Of a DNA stretch of 43,921 nucleotides, positions 1 through 7,853 are shown one piece after another. This DNA comes from an uncultured Oscillospiraceae bacterium (lineage in GTDB: Bacteria; Bacillota; Clostridia; Oscillospirales; Oscillospiraceae). The translations under genes and the position numbers were made by a program. The stretch is taken from contig CAJUSG010000015.1 in NCBI GenBank assembly GCA_910589085.1, positions 1 to 43,921 of the forward strand, given 5' to 3'. Within the stretch, counting starts at the first letter, position 1. Every line of letters begins with the position of its first letter. The notes under the pieces are model-generated. The model did not search any database and was not told where the DNA came from. It saw only the letters and a list, made by a program, of their open reading frames with translations.

Positions 1-312
1 AAGGAGCTGATTGAGGGCTCCATCAACGCCGTGACCGAGGGCAGCGAAGCGGTGGGCAAGGTCACCGAGTCCCTGGAGCGGACCAGCTATTACGCGGGCC
101 ACGTGACCTCTCAGATGGACATTGTGGTGGAGGCTGTGGAGAGCCAGACCGCCGCCATTGCCCAGGTGACCGAGGGCGTGGATCAGATTTCCGCCGTTGT
201 GCAGACCAACAGCGCCACCGCGCAGGAGAGCGCGGCGGCCAGCGAGGAGCTGTCCGCTGAGGCAGCCAGCCTGAAGCAGCTGGTAGACCACTTTACTCTG
301 GCCAGAGATTGA
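1..312 (+). CDS. Methyl-accepting chemotaxis protein, C-terminal end (partial)
   Basis: The reading frame is already open at base 1 and ends at the TGA at 310-312, so only the last 103 residues are in the window. The peptide is Ala/Glu/Ser-rich and helical, with the distal pattern of an MCP signalling domain: repeated AVxxQTAAIAQVTEGVDQIS-type heptads, then TNSATAQESAAASEELSAEA and a closing LKQLVDHFTL helix. In MCPs this helix follows the hairpin tip that contacts CheA/CheW and carries methylation sites. The protein would be a membrane-anchored or soluble receptor; its sensor part lies upstream, so the ligand cannot be inferred. A good terminator follows directly, so it is the last gene of its transcript. 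Confidence in the family is high. Confidence 0.9.
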   Translation, partial: KELIEGSINAVTEGSEAVGKVTESLERTSYYAGHVTSQMDIVVEAVESQTAAIAQVTEGVDQISAVVQTNSATAQESAAASEELSAEAASLKQLVDHFTLARD

Positions 313-328
313 GAAATAAGCAGAATTT

Positions 329-363
329 GGGCGCTCTGTCGCAGGACGGAGCGCCTTTTTTTG
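329..363 (+). terminator. Intrinsic terminator of the MCP gene
   Basis: An 11-bp stem (GGCGCTCTGTC / GACGGAGCGCC, one G-U pair) with a GCAG loop is followed by an eight-base T run. It starts 17 bases after the stop codon. Confidence 0.85.
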
Positions 364-371
364 AAGAGGCC

Positions 372-400
372 TTGAACAGACTGTATAGATGTGCTATAAT
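372..400 (+). promoter_or_regulatory. Sigma-A promoter for the stalk-domain protein
   Basis: TTGAAC (372-377) and TATAAT (395-400) are separated by 17 bp. A TG one base before the -10 makes it an extended -10. It lies about 55 bp upstream of the ATG at 455. Confidence 0.75.
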
Positions 401-454
401 CAAACTGTCTCAATTTGTGGGTCTGCACAAAATAAAGTTGAGGAGGTTGTTAAT

Positions 455-1828
455 ATGAAGGTTTGGAAACGTCTGGGTACAATCGCGGCGGCCATGCTGG
501 TGGTGATGGCGGCGATGGCCGGAACCGCCCTGGCCGCGGAGCCGGAAGCCCCCACCATATCGGTCCAGCTGAATGGAAAAATGCTGGCCTTCAGCGATGC
601 CGCGCCGGAGGCCTCCGGAGAGCGCACATTTGTGCCGCTCCGGGCGGTTATGGAGGCGATGGACGCCCAGGTTGACTACGACCGGGCCACCGATACCGTC
701 ACCATTCGCCGGGGTGGCGTGGACCTGTCCATGGTGCCGGGAGAGAACAGGGCCACCGTGACAGAAGAGGGCGAGAGCCGGGTTCTGGAGATGGATGTGT
801 CGCCCTATGTGAAGAACGACCGCACCTATGTGCCCGTCCGCTTTGTGGCCGAGTCCTTCGGCTGCGCGGTGGGCTGGGACCAGAGGGCCAAGACGGTCAT
901 CATCGTGGATGTGGACGCCCTCCTGGGGGATTCCACTTTTACGCTGATGGACAGCTTTTCCGCCTACTGCAGCAAGCAGGACCGGGCGGACAACATGACC
1001 CTCAGCGGAACGATGGACCTGGAGGCCAAGGACAAGACCGGGGCCTATCTGACCAAGCCCCTCAGCGCCCAGGGGAGCATCGACGGCGTTGTGGGGGACA
1101 AGGGCGTGCAGCTGGCCTGGAAGCTGAAGCTGTCTGGGCTGTCTGAGCTGCTGACGGAGACCGCCTCCCCCGTGGAGCAGGCGTTGATGCAGCAGATGAT
1201 GGAGGCCCTGTCCGACCTGAAGGGGGATGTGCGGCTGGATCTGGAGAAAAATGTTGTTTACTGGTCCCTCCCCGCAGAGCTCACTGGCGTCAGCCGGGAT
1301 GTGTGGTACTCCCTGGACTTCAGCGCCTATCAGGCCGAGCTCCTGGGCGCTCTGGACATGACCAAGCTGACCCAGCTGGAGGATGCGGGCATCCGGGAGG
1401 TGTTGTCGGCGATTTTCCAGAATATGCCGCTCAACGACAGCGAGACCAGCTATGCCGCCCTGGCGGAGATTATGGATATCTATAAGGCTCTGCTCAGCGA
1501 CCAGGCCTTTACCCAGAAGGGGAATACCTACGTGGCTCAGATGAGGCAGGAGGATATGATGGATATGACGGTTACCCTCACCAAGCGGGGGAACGACATT
1601 GTGTCCGCCGACATTGAAATGAGCTGCGATGTGGCTGAGGGCAGCACCCGGGCGGTTATCACCATGACCGAGCATGCCGCGCCCGACAAGGTGACGGTAG
1701 ACATGGGTATGTCTGTGGAGGATGAGGATATGGACGTGACGGTGAAGCTGAACCTGACCGGCGTACCTGCCGGCAAGGCCCCTGTCACCGCGCCCCCTGC
1801 CGGAGCGGAAATTATTCCCGTGTCTTGA
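455..1828 (+). CDS. Secreted protein with copper amine oxidase N-terminal (stalk) domain
   Basis: This is a 457-aa protein with a signal peptide (MKVWKRL, then an Ala/Met-rich core ending ALA-A near residue 27). Residues about 35-150 hold the Copper_amine_oxidN fold (PF07833): an 'xxxNGKxLxF' strand, 'RTFVPLRAVMEAM', 'VDYDRATDTVTI', then 'RTYVPVRFVAESFGCAVGWDQRAKTVII'. In Bacillota this domain is a common wall- or surface-associated module and does not imply oxidase activity. Residues about 155-457 resemble no family I can name; they look like a beta-rich lipoprotein-type domain. I chose the ATG at 455 because AGGAGG sits 8 bases upstream and the signal peptide begins there; the frame is open further upstream. 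It is monocistronic, with its own promoter and terminator. Its function is unknown. Confidence 0.85.
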   Translation: MKVWKRLGTIAAAMLVVMAAMAGTALAAEPEAPTISVQLNGKMLAFSDAAPEASGERTFVPLRAVMEAMDAQVDYDRATDTVTIRRGGVDLSMVPGENRATVTEEGESRVLEMDVSPYVKNDRTYVPVRFVAESFGCAVGWDQRAKTVIIVDVDALLGDSTFTLMDSFSAYCSKQDRADNMTLSGTMDLEAKDKTGAYLTKPLSAQGSIDGVVGDKGVQLAWKLKLSGLSELLTETASPVEQALMQQMMEALSDLKGDVRLDLEKNVVYWSLPAELTGVSRDVWYSLDFSAYQAELLGALDMTKLTQLEDAGIREVLSAIFQNMPLNDSETSYAALAEIMDIYKALLSDQAFTQKGNTYVAQMRQEDMMDMTVTLTKRGNDIVSADIEMSCDVAEGSTRAVITMTEHAAPDKVTVDMGMSVEDEDMDVTVKLNLTGVPAGKAPVTAPPAGAEIIPVS

Positions 1829-1850
1829 GCGCCGGATTTGAGAATAGCGG

Positions 1851-1886
1851 CAGGCCCCTGACCTACCCGGTCAGGGGCCTGTTTTT
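1851..1886 (+). terminator. Intrinsic terminator
   Basis: A perfect 13-bp stem (CAGGCCCCTGACC with its complement, loop TACCC) is followed by five T. It ends the stalk-domain gene and abuts the convergent buk stop codon. Confidence 0.85.
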
Positions 1887-2980
1887 CACGATTTTCCATT
1901 TACCACCGGACAGACAGGGTGGAACTGGTGGGCGCTCTCCTCGCCGCTGAGGATGCGCAGGGCGCCCAGGGCAAGGGCCTCCATCTCATTTTCGCCGGGA
2001 ATGACCACCACCCGGCATAAATTGTGCAGGTAGTCGATGACCATGCCAGTGAGCTTTTGGGAGTTGGCCAGTCCGCCGGTGAGAATCACCGCATCGATCA
2101 GCCCGGTGAAGCAGGCCAGCATAGTGCCCACCCCCTTGGCGATCTGGAGGGCCTGGGCCTGATAGACCAGCGCGGCCCACTCGTCCCCCTGGGCGATGCG
2201 CCGCTCCACCTCCTGGCAGTCGTGGGTGCCCAGCAGGGCGGACATGCCCCCCTGGCCCCGCATTTTTTTCAGCATATCCGCCTTGGTGTATTTGCCGGAG
2301 TAGCACATGTCCAGCACATAGAGCATGTTCAGACTGCCGCCCCGGTCGGGGGAGAAGGGGCCGGCGTCGTCGGACACCGAGTCGATGATCCGCCCACGGC
2401 TGTGGGCGGAGATGGAGATGCCGCCCCCCAGGTGGGCCACGACCAGATTCATGTCCTCATACCGCCGCCCCATAGCCTGGGCGTACTTGTGGCCGGTGGC
2501 CCGGGCGTTGAGGACGTGGCAGAAGCTGGTGCGGGTGACCTCCTTGAAGCCGGTGACCCTGGCCTCGGGGAGGAGTTCGTCGCTGGTGACAGCGTCATAG
2601 ATGTAGGCGGGGATGCTCAAGGGCAGGGCGAACTCCCGGGCCATCAGCCCCCCCAGGTTGGAGGCGTGGTCGAAGACGGTGTGGTGGAGCAGGCAGTCGG
2701 CCAGGGCCTCGTCCACCAGGTAGCCCCCGGAGATGATATTGGGGATGATCCCCCCACGGCCCACCACGGCGGACAGCTGGGACAGGTCGTAGCTCTCCAG
2801 CGCCAGCCAGCTGCGCACCATGCCTACCCGGTAGTCAAGCTGGTCATTGAGAGCGGGGTAGGGGGCCAGGTCGGGGTTGGTGTGGACCATGCTCCGGGTC
2901 ATCAGGGGCTGCTGATCCCGGTACACCGCCGCCTTGGTGCTGGTGGAGCCGGGGTTCAGGACCAAAATATCGTAGGACAT
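1886..2980 (-). CDS. buk: Butyrate kinase
   Basis: This is a 364-aa acetate/butyrate kinase (ASKHA fold). The N-terminal phosphate loop NPGSTSTK is at residues 9-16, and the family segments VAHLGGGISISAH and SDDAGPFSPDRGGSLN are present. It phosphorylates ADP with butyryl-phosphate, giving butyrate and ATP in the cytoplasm, the last step of the Ptb-Buk butyrate route. Length matches the family (about 355-365 aa). The ATG at 2980 has AGGAGGT 5 bases upstream. It sits 9 bp downstream of ptb on the same strand, so the two are co-transcribed. Branched-chain acyl kinases of the same family are the alternative; the sequence does not separate them. Confidence 0.93.
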   Translation of the reverse strand: MSYDILVLNPGSTSTKAAVYRDQQPLMTRSMVHTNPDLAPYPALNDQLDYRVGMVRSWLALESYDLSQLSAVVGRGGIIPNIISGGYLVDEALADCLLHHTVFDHASNLGGLMAREFALPLSIPAYIYDAVTSDELLPEARVTGFKEVTRTSFCHVLNARATGHKYAQAMGRRYEDMNLVVAHLGGGISISAHSRGRIIDSVSDDAGPFSPDRGGSLNMLYVLDMCYSGKYTKADMLKKMRGQGGMSALLGTHDCQEVERRIAQGDEWAALVYQAQALQIAKGVGTMLACFTGLIDAVILTGGLANSQKLTGMVIDYLHNLCRVVVIPGENEMEALALGALRILSGEESAHQFHPVCPVVNGKS

Positions 2981-2989
2981 AGTGACCTC

Positions 2990-3889
2990 CTAATTCATAG
3001 CCGCGCAGATCAGAATGGACCAGTACTTTTCCTCCGCTGTGGCCCCCCGGGAGTTGACGGTGATGGGCACCCTTGCCCCCAGCACCACTCCGGCCATCTC
3101 ACCTCCGGCCAGACCGTAGAGGGACTTGCCCAGCAGGTTGCCCGCCGCGATGGAGGGGGCCAGCAGGATGTCGGCGTCTCCGGCCGCCGGGCTGCGGTAG
3201 CCCTTCACCTCAGCCGCTGCCCGGTCGGTGGCCAGGTCCAGGGCGATGGGGCCCTCCACCACGCAGGGGCCGAAGTCCCCCCGCTCCCCCTCCGCCTTCA
3301 GGACGGCGGCGTCCGCTGTTTCAGGCATGGCGGGATTTACCGTCTCCACGGCGCACAGGACGGCGGCCTTTGGGCAGTCATAGCCCAAAAAGCGGCAGAA
3401 GTCCAGAGCGTTTCTCAGAATGTGCCGCTTTTGCTCCAGGTCGGGGGCCACCACCATGCCGCCGTCGGTGACGTAGAGCAGCTTGTGGTAGCTGGGCACG
3501 TCCAGGATGGCCACGTGGGACATCACCTCGCCGGCCCGTATGCCTGCCTCCCGGCTGACAACGGCCTTCAGCAGTGTGCCGGTCTGGAGCATACCCTTAA
3601 TCAGCATATCCCCCCTGCCGGAGCGGATGAGGGCCACCGACCGGGCGGCGCAGTCGGCGTCGCTGTCCGCGTCCACCACCTGCCCGGGCTCCAGCTCCTC
3701 CCCCAGAGCCCGGGCGATGGACAGAATTTCCTCCCTCCGGCCCACCAGGACGGGCTGGATGAGACCATCCCGCCGGGCGGCAAAGACGGCCTGTAAGGTG
3801 TGCTCGTCATGGGCCGCGGCCACTACCGCCGCCTTGGGCGGCAGCTCATGGAGGCGGGCCTTCAATTCCGGAAAGCTGGCGATGACCAT
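2990..3889 (-). CDS. ptb: Phosphate butyryltransferase
   Basis: This is a 299-aa member of the phosphate acetyl/butyryltransferase family. Visible family segments include 'AVVAAAHDEHTLQAV' near the N-terminus, 'LLKAVV', 'SHVAILDVPSYHKLLYVTDGGMV' and the C-terminal 'GAAVPIT'-like strand (here GARVPITVNSRG). It converts butyryl-CoA plus phosphate to butyryl-phosphate for the next gene, butyrate kinase. Together they give ATP by substrate-level phosphorylation, the clostridial alternative to butyryl-CoA:acetate CoA-transferase. The ATG at 3889 has a GAGGA motif about 7 bases upstream. It is the first gene of the ptb-buk pair; a TATAGT-like box lies upstream, but I see no clear -35. Confidence 0.93.
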   Translation of the reverse strand: MVIASFPELKARLHELPPKAAVVAAAHDEHTLQAVFAARRDGLIQPVLVGRREEILSIARALGEELEPGQVVDADSDADCAARSVALIRSGRGDMLIKGMLQTGTLLKAVVSREAGIRAGEVMSHVAILDVPSYHKLLYVTDGGMVVAPDLEQKRHILRNALDFCRFLGYDCPKAAVLCAVETVNPAMPETADAAVLKAEGERGDFGPCVVEGPIALDLATDRAAAEVKGYRSPAAGDADILLAPSIAAGNLLGKSLYGLAGGEMAGVVLGARVPITVNSRGATAEEKYWSILICAAMN

Positions 3890-4008
3890 GGGACATCCTC
3901 TTTTCTCTTGTTGATATGACTATAGTAGCATCAATGCCGTAAAAAGTATAGCGTAAAATTTCCGGCTGTCCCCCGGAGGGGAGGGAACACCTGCCCGGCC
4001 ATGAGGCA

Positions 4009-4208
4009 TATAATATAGTGGCCGGCGGCGTATGGCGGCTTCCGACACCGGAGCCGGCCGGTTTTACACGATCGAATATCCCAATTCCGCCTGCGGCAAT
4101 TTGAGAGTTGCCGATAGGATTCCTCTGTCAGAGAGGGAAGGGCAAGACGCCGAAGGGCAGCTGCCGGTATTTTTGAATACTGCTGACAGCAGGAGAGAGG
4201 GAATCATT
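4009..4208 (+). promoter_or_regulatory. -10 box and long structured leader of the hemerythrin gene
   Basis: TATAAT lies at 4009-4014 with no convincing -35. If used, it gives a leader of about 190 nt before the ATG at 4209. The leader contains a perfect 6-bp hairpin (CGGCAA 4094-4099 with TTGCCG 4108-4113) and a possible long-range pair CTGTCAG/CTGACAG that would enclose a GACGCCGAAGGGC segment. I could not match it to a known riboswitch class by eye. The frame is open from 4032, but this part has no ribosome site and no protein-like composition. Confidence 0.4.
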
Positions 4209-5102
4209 ATGCGCCAGATTCAGTGGCAGGATAGATTCAGCATTGGTGTAGAGATGATAGATCAGGCGCACCACAGATTATTTACCATTGTTCAGAAGAT
4301 TATGGAGCTCTATGTGGAACGGCACGAGGACAAGTTTGCGTGTGAAGAGGGAATCAAATATTTTAAGGCCTATGCCCTGAAACATTTCGCGGAGGAAGAG
4401 GCCTATATGCGGGAGATCGGGTATACCGGCTATCTGGACCACAAAAAGATCCATGACAGGATGCGGCGGGAGATCATCCCGGCGCTGGAGCGGGAGCTCT
4501 GTGATTCGGATTTTTCCACCGAGGCGGTGCAGCATTTTATCGGTGTGTGCATCGGGTGGCTGACCGGGCACATTATGATTGAGGACCAGGCCATCCTTGG
4601 GAAAAACACCGGTGAATTTCTGCCGCCCCATATAGATGACGGGCTGTCCGTTATTCATGCCATGGTCCTCCATCCCCTGCGGAAAATGTTCGGAATCGAT
4701 GTACAGTATGTGGGCAGGTTCTCCACCATGGACACGATTGTGGACGCCCAGTATTATGAACTGGTCTACAGCGCGCCCCAGGGGGGCAGGCTGCGTTTTA
4801 TCGTGATTATCGGGGAGGAGCTGATGCTCCGGGCGGCCGGGCTGATGTTTGATATAGAATTTTACTCCATGAACGAAATTGTCCGCTTTGCCATTCGGGA
4901 GATCGCCCAGTGCCTGATCCAGCGGGCCGCGGCCTGCTTTGGGGAGGGCGCGCACGCATACAGGCTGGAGGAGGACAGGTTTTTGGAGACTGGGGAATAC
5001 GATGAAACATTCAGAGCCCAAACCCCGCAGTACAGTATGCTCTTCAATGTAAAACAGGAGTGCTTCGCCCTCTGCATTGACCGGATTTCTGAGATGGATT
5101 GA
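4209..5102 (+). CDS. Bacteriohemerythrin with C-terminal CheX-like domain
   Basis: This is a 297-aa protein. Residues 1-135 are a hemerythrin domain with the di-iron ligand pattern: His in 'DQAHHRLF', 'HFAEEEAYM' (His and Glu), 'HKKIH' and 'GHIMIED' (His and Asp). Such domains bind O2 (or NO) at a non-heme di-iron site; in anaerobes they act in oxygen sensing, delivery or scavenging. The last 160 residues have alternating strands and an amphipathic helix (NEIVRFAIREIAQCLIQRA) resembling the phosphatase helix of CheC/CheX proteins, but the usual E-x-x-N pair reads E-x-x-Q (EIAQ), so phosphatase activity is doubtful; this assignment is inference. I chose the ATG at 4209 because AGGAGAGAGG lies upstream and the hemerythrin domain starts there (IQWQDRFSIGVEMID). 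Single-gene transcript ending at a shared terminator. Confidence 0.85.
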   Translation: MRQIQWQDRFSIGVEMIDQAHHRLFTIVQKIMELYVERHEDKFACEEGIKYFKAYALKHFAEEEAYMREIGYTGYLDHKKIHDRMRREIIPALERELCDSDFSTEAVQHFIGVCIGWLTGHIMIEDQAILGKNTGEFLPPHIDDGLSVIHAMVLHPLRKMFGIDVQYVGRFSTMDTIVDAQYYELVYSAPQGGRLRFIVIIGEELMLRAAGLMFDIEFYSMNEIVRFAIREIAQCLIQRAAACFGEGAHAYRLEEDRFLETGEYDETFRAQTPQYSMLFNVKQECFALCIDRISEMD

Positions 5103-5109
5103 ATGGATG

Positions 5110-5155
5110 AAAAAGCCCCCGGAAGGCGCTGCGGATCGCCTTTCGGGGGTCTTTT
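5110..5155. terminator. Bidirectional intrinsic terminator
   Basis: A 13-bp stem (CCCCCGGAAGGCG with CGCCTTTCGGGGG, one G-U) is flanked by five A on the left and TCTTTT on the right. It can therefore end both the hemerythrin gene (+) and the DHHW gene (-). Confidence 0.85.
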
Positions 5156-5158
5156 GGA

Positions 5159-6277
5159 CTAGCGGGCCAGCAGAAACAGCTTGTCGTCGCTGGCAAAGTT
5201 GGAGAAGCTGTACAGGACGATAACAGTGTCGATGTCATGCTCCTCCACGTAGCTCTGGATGCTGGTCAGATTATAGCGCAGGTCAAACAGGTGTATTTTG
5301 GAAAACCGCTCGGTGAGGAAGGGGGCCAGGGAGTCCGTGTAGGAGTCCCGGACGACCAGCACGCTGGGGGCGTCGGTGTGCTCGGTTTCGATGACGCACA
5401 GGGCCTGGTTTCCCCCCAGGAAGTAGGAATATTTGTCCTTGACCTCCAGCTTGCTGTCCACATAGAGGCTGCCCTCCTCGGGGGCTCCGTTAAAGTAGGA
5501 GGTCACCTTGACTCCGTCGCCGGGGACGTAGGTGTCGATGGAGTCGGGGGGCAGCCAGCGCACCCCGGAGGTGGAGAAGCTGGTGCCATAGAACTGGTCG
5601 GTTACGGTGGTCTTCTGGTAGCTGTCCAGCTCCAGCGGCTCCAGGCCCATGGCCTCCAGAATGGCATTGGCCCCGTAGAAGGCCCCCAGGCTGGTCCAGT
5701 GGTGGTCGGTGCGGTAGTAGAGGTCCTCCTCGCTGTGGGCCTCCAGCGCCCCGTACATATCAATGGTGGAGGCCCCGGTGGAGAAATAGAGCTTGTCGAT
5801 GATGGCCTTCTCGTCGGCGGTGGGGGCGCCCTCCGGCAGGCGGTCCTTCCAGATCTCGGCGGCGGAGGGGATCAGGCCGAAGTACACCGGTACGGACATG
5901 TTGCCAACCAGGGTGTCCAAATAGCCCATGTCCTTGTCCAGCTTGGCCTGACTGGGGGTGTCCACCTGGTTGATGAGGGTGTCCTGTTTGCCGAAGTAGA
6001 CCCCGTTGCTCTCCTTTTTGCCGGACAGCCGCTCGCTCCAGGCCTTGGCGGCTACCCAGAAGTCCCGGCCCACAATGTGGTCGGAGACATAGTCCTCCGC
6101 GTCCTCCATAAACTTTCCGCTGTTCAGGTTTTCCAGGGACAGCCTGGGCGGGTCCTGAAGGTAGCGGTTCTCCAGAGGGGAGAAATCCTTGTCAGGCAGC
6201 AGCAGGCTGATGACGGCCACCCCGCCGATGAAGGTGCAGAACAGGGCGGAGAGGAAGATACTGAATTTTTTCGACAT
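5159..6277 (-). CDS. DHHW-family extracytoplasmic protein (polysaccharide O-acylation partner)
   Basis: This 372-aa protein has one N-terminal membrane anchor (residues about 6-27) and an extracytoplasmic body. The defining DHHW motif is at residues 191-194 (YYRTDHHWTSLGAFYGANAI), and a SGNH-like 'VVRDSYTDS' block lies in the C-terminal third. DHHW/AlgX-like proteins work with an MBOAT acyltransferase to transfer acetyl groups onto exported or wall polysaccharides. The partner MBOAT gene lies 12 bp upstream on the same strand, which supports this. Length matches the family. The target glycan is unknown because no polysaccharide synthesis genes are nearby. Confidence 0.9.
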   Translation of the reverse strand: MSKKFSIFLSALFCTFIGGVAVISLLLPDKDFSPLENRYLQDPPRLSLENLNSGKFMEDAEDYVSDHIVGRDFWVAAKAWSERLSGKKESNGVYFGKQDTLINQVDTPSQAKLDKDMGYLDTLVGNMSVPVYFGLIPSAAEIWKDRLPEGAPTADEKAIIDKLYFSTGASTIDMYGALEAHSEEDLYYRTDHHWTSLGAFYGANAILEAMGLEPLELDSYQKTTVTDQFYGTSFSTSGVRWLPPDSIDTYVPGDGVKVTSYFNGAPEEGSLYVDSKLEVKDKYSYFLGGNQALCVIETEHTDAPSVLVVRDSYTDSLAPFLTERFSKIHLFDLRYNLTSIQSYVEEHDIDTVIVLYSFSNFASDDKLFLLAR

Positions 6278-6289
6278 CTCTGTGCCTCC

Positions 6290-7702
6290 TTAAAAGTTAA
6301 AGTACAGGAAGGGGTTGTAGGTGCCGGCCACCAGATAGGAGGTGCAGACCACCAGTCCCGCGGCCACCAGCAGCGCGCAGACCGCCTGCTGAACCCTTGT
6401 GCCCATGCTGCGGTAGGCGGCCCGGCCCAAGGGGGTGGAGGCCAGGGCGGCCAGACAGAGGACGGGCAGGAAGCTGGTCAGGAAGTAGACAAAGGCGCTG
6501 TCCGCCAGGGGAACGCCCCCCAGGCCGAACATGACCTTCAGGTAGCTGCCCAGATGGCCCAGGTCCTCAATGGCGAAGATGGCCCAGCTCACCATAACCA
6601 GAAATAGGGTGTACACATGTCCCACAAGGGCGGGGGCCTTCTCCAGCGGCTTGAGCAGGACGAATTTCTCCAGCATCAGCAGGGCGAAGAAGTACAGCCC
6701 CCAGAACAGAAAGGTCCAGTTGGCCCCGTGCCAGATGCCGGTGGCGGCCCACACCACAAAGAGGTTGAGCATCTGCCGGCTCTTTCCCCGGCGGTTGCCG
6801 CCCAGGGGGATATAGAGGTACTCCCGGAACCAGGTGCTCAGGGAGATGTGCCACCGCCGCCAGAACTCGGTGATGCTTCTGGAGATGTAGGGGTAGTTGA
6901 AGTTGGGCAGGAACTCGAAGCCCAGCATCCGGCCCAGGCCCACGGCCATGTCGGAGTAGCCCGAGAAGTCGAAGTAAATCTGGAAGGTGAAGGCCAGCAC
7001 CCCCAGCCAGGCCCCGGCTACCGTCAGCTCAGAGGGGGCCATGGCCTTGTAGCTGTCCCAAAGCATACCCACGTTGTTGGCGATGAGCAGCTTTTTGGCC
7101 AGGCCGACCATGAAGATCTGCACGCCGGAGGCGAACTTCTCGCTGGAGCAGGTCCGCTGGTCAATCTGGTCCCCCAGGTCCTTGTATTTGATGATGGGTC
7201 CGGCAATCAGCTGGGGAAACAGGGTGACAAAGGTGCCGAAGTTGAGGATGTTCCGCTGGGCCCGTGCGTCTCCCCGATAGACGTCGATGGTGTAGCTCAT
7301 GGTCTGGAAGGTGTAGAAGGAGATTCCGATGGGCAGATGGACCCCCAGCACGGGCATGAAGGTCAGGCCGATGGACTGGAGGGAGCCGGCGATGAAATCC
7401 CAATATTTAAAGAAGCCCAGCAGCGCCAGATTGAAGATGACCGAGGAGGCCACCGCCATCCTGGCGCCCCTGTCGTTGTCCCTGGCCTTGCACCGCTCCA
7501 CCAGCAGGCCGTGGGTGTAGTCGATGGCGGTGGACAGGAACATAATGGCCACATAGACCCGTTCCCCCCAGTAGTAGAACACCAGGGAGGAGAGGAGCAG
7601 CACCACATTGCGCCCCCTCCGGGGGACGACATAGTACGCCAGAAGGGTGAGTACCAGAAAATAAAACATGAAGATGGGGGTGGAAAAAACCATAGCGGAC
7701 AC
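6290..7702 (-). CDS. MBOAT-family O-acyltransferase (AlgI/DltB-like)
   Basis: This is a 470-aa polytopic membrane protein with about ten hydrophobic segments. It has the family hallmarks 'DFSGYSDMAVGLGRMLGF' (about 245-262), 'FWRRWHISLSTWFREYLYIPLGGNR' (about 280-304) and the catalytic-His motif WHGANW (324-329, His325). It would pass an acyl group, usually acetyl, across the membrane to the co-transcribed DHHW protein for modification of a cell-surface glycan. The ATG at 7702 is preceded by GAGGTG. The nearest upstream gene is the lipoprotein, from which it is separated by a hairpin terminator and a palindromic repeat. Confidence 0.93.
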   Translation of the reverse strand: MSAMVFSTPIFMFYFLVLTLLAYYVVPRRGRNVVLLLSSLVFYYWGERVYVAIMFLSTAIDYTHGLLVERCKARDNDRGARMAVASSVIFNLALLGFFKYWDFIAGSLQSIGLTFMPVLGVHLPIGISFYTFQTMSYTIDVYRGDARAQRNILNFGTFVTLFPQLIAGPIIKYKDLGDQIDQRTCSSEKFASGVQIFMVGLAKKLLIANNVGMLWDSYKAMAPSELTVAGAWLGVLAFTFQIYFDFSGYSDMAVGLGRMLGFEFLPNFNYPYISRSITEFWRRWHISLSTWFREYLYIPLGGNRRGKSRQMLNLFVVWAATGIWHGANWTFLFWGLYFFALLMLEKFVLLKPLEKAPALVGHVYTLFLVMVSWAIFAIEDLGHLGSYLKVMFGLGGVPLADSAFVYFLTSFLPVLCLAALASTPLGRAAYRSMGTRVQQAVCALLVAAGLVVCTSYLVAGTYNPFLYFNF

Positions 7703-7722
7703 CTCGTTCTCTGTGGACTGGA

Positions 7723-7800
7723 TGCAGGGGCGGGTATTACCCGTCCGCTCTTATCAAATGTATCGTGTGATGATTCGGGCGGATAATATCCGCCCCTACA
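7723..7800. repeat. Paired GC-rich palindromic units (REP/MITE-like)
   Basis: Two 25-bp units, 7723-7747 and 7776-7800, are inverted copies of each other with about five mismatches. Each is itself a palindrome built on GGGCGG-TATTA-CCGCCC. Together they would form a cruciform or long hairpin between the lipoprotein and MBOAT genes. A related fragment (GGCCGCCCCTAC) appears near 41570, which suggests a dispersed family. Confidence 0.6.
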
Positions 7801-7805
7801 GCAAG

Positions 7806-7834
7806 CGGAAAGGGCCCGCCCAAGGGGCGGGCCC
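7806..7834 (-). terminator. Probable terminator of the Big2 lipoprotein gene
   Basis: A perfect 10-bp stem (GGGCCCGCCC with its complement, 7812-7834) is followed on the minus strand by only TTT. It starts about 20 bases after the stop codon. The short U tract makes it weak. Confidence 0.5.
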
Positions 7835-7853
7835 CACAGGTGATTAGGATACC

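Noticed and set aside
410..1675. 421-aa minus-strand frame opposite the stalk-domain gene
   Set aside because: His/Gly/Leu-rich shadow; the plus-strand gene has signal peptide, domain, promoter and ribosome site.
2024..3796. 590-aa open frame on the plus strand opposite ptb-buk
   Set aside because: Shadow of two clear genes in GC-rich DNA; His/Gly/Val-rich composition, no domain.
4060..4208. Cyclic-di-GMP, glycine or lysine riboswitch upstream of the hemerythrin gene
   Set aside because: A GCCGAAGG segment recalls glycine/lysine aptamers, but the other conserved blocks and the expected stems are missing.
7723..7800. CRISPR array from the palindromic repeats
   Set aside because: Only two units, inverted rather than direct, with no spacers or cas genes anywhere in the window.
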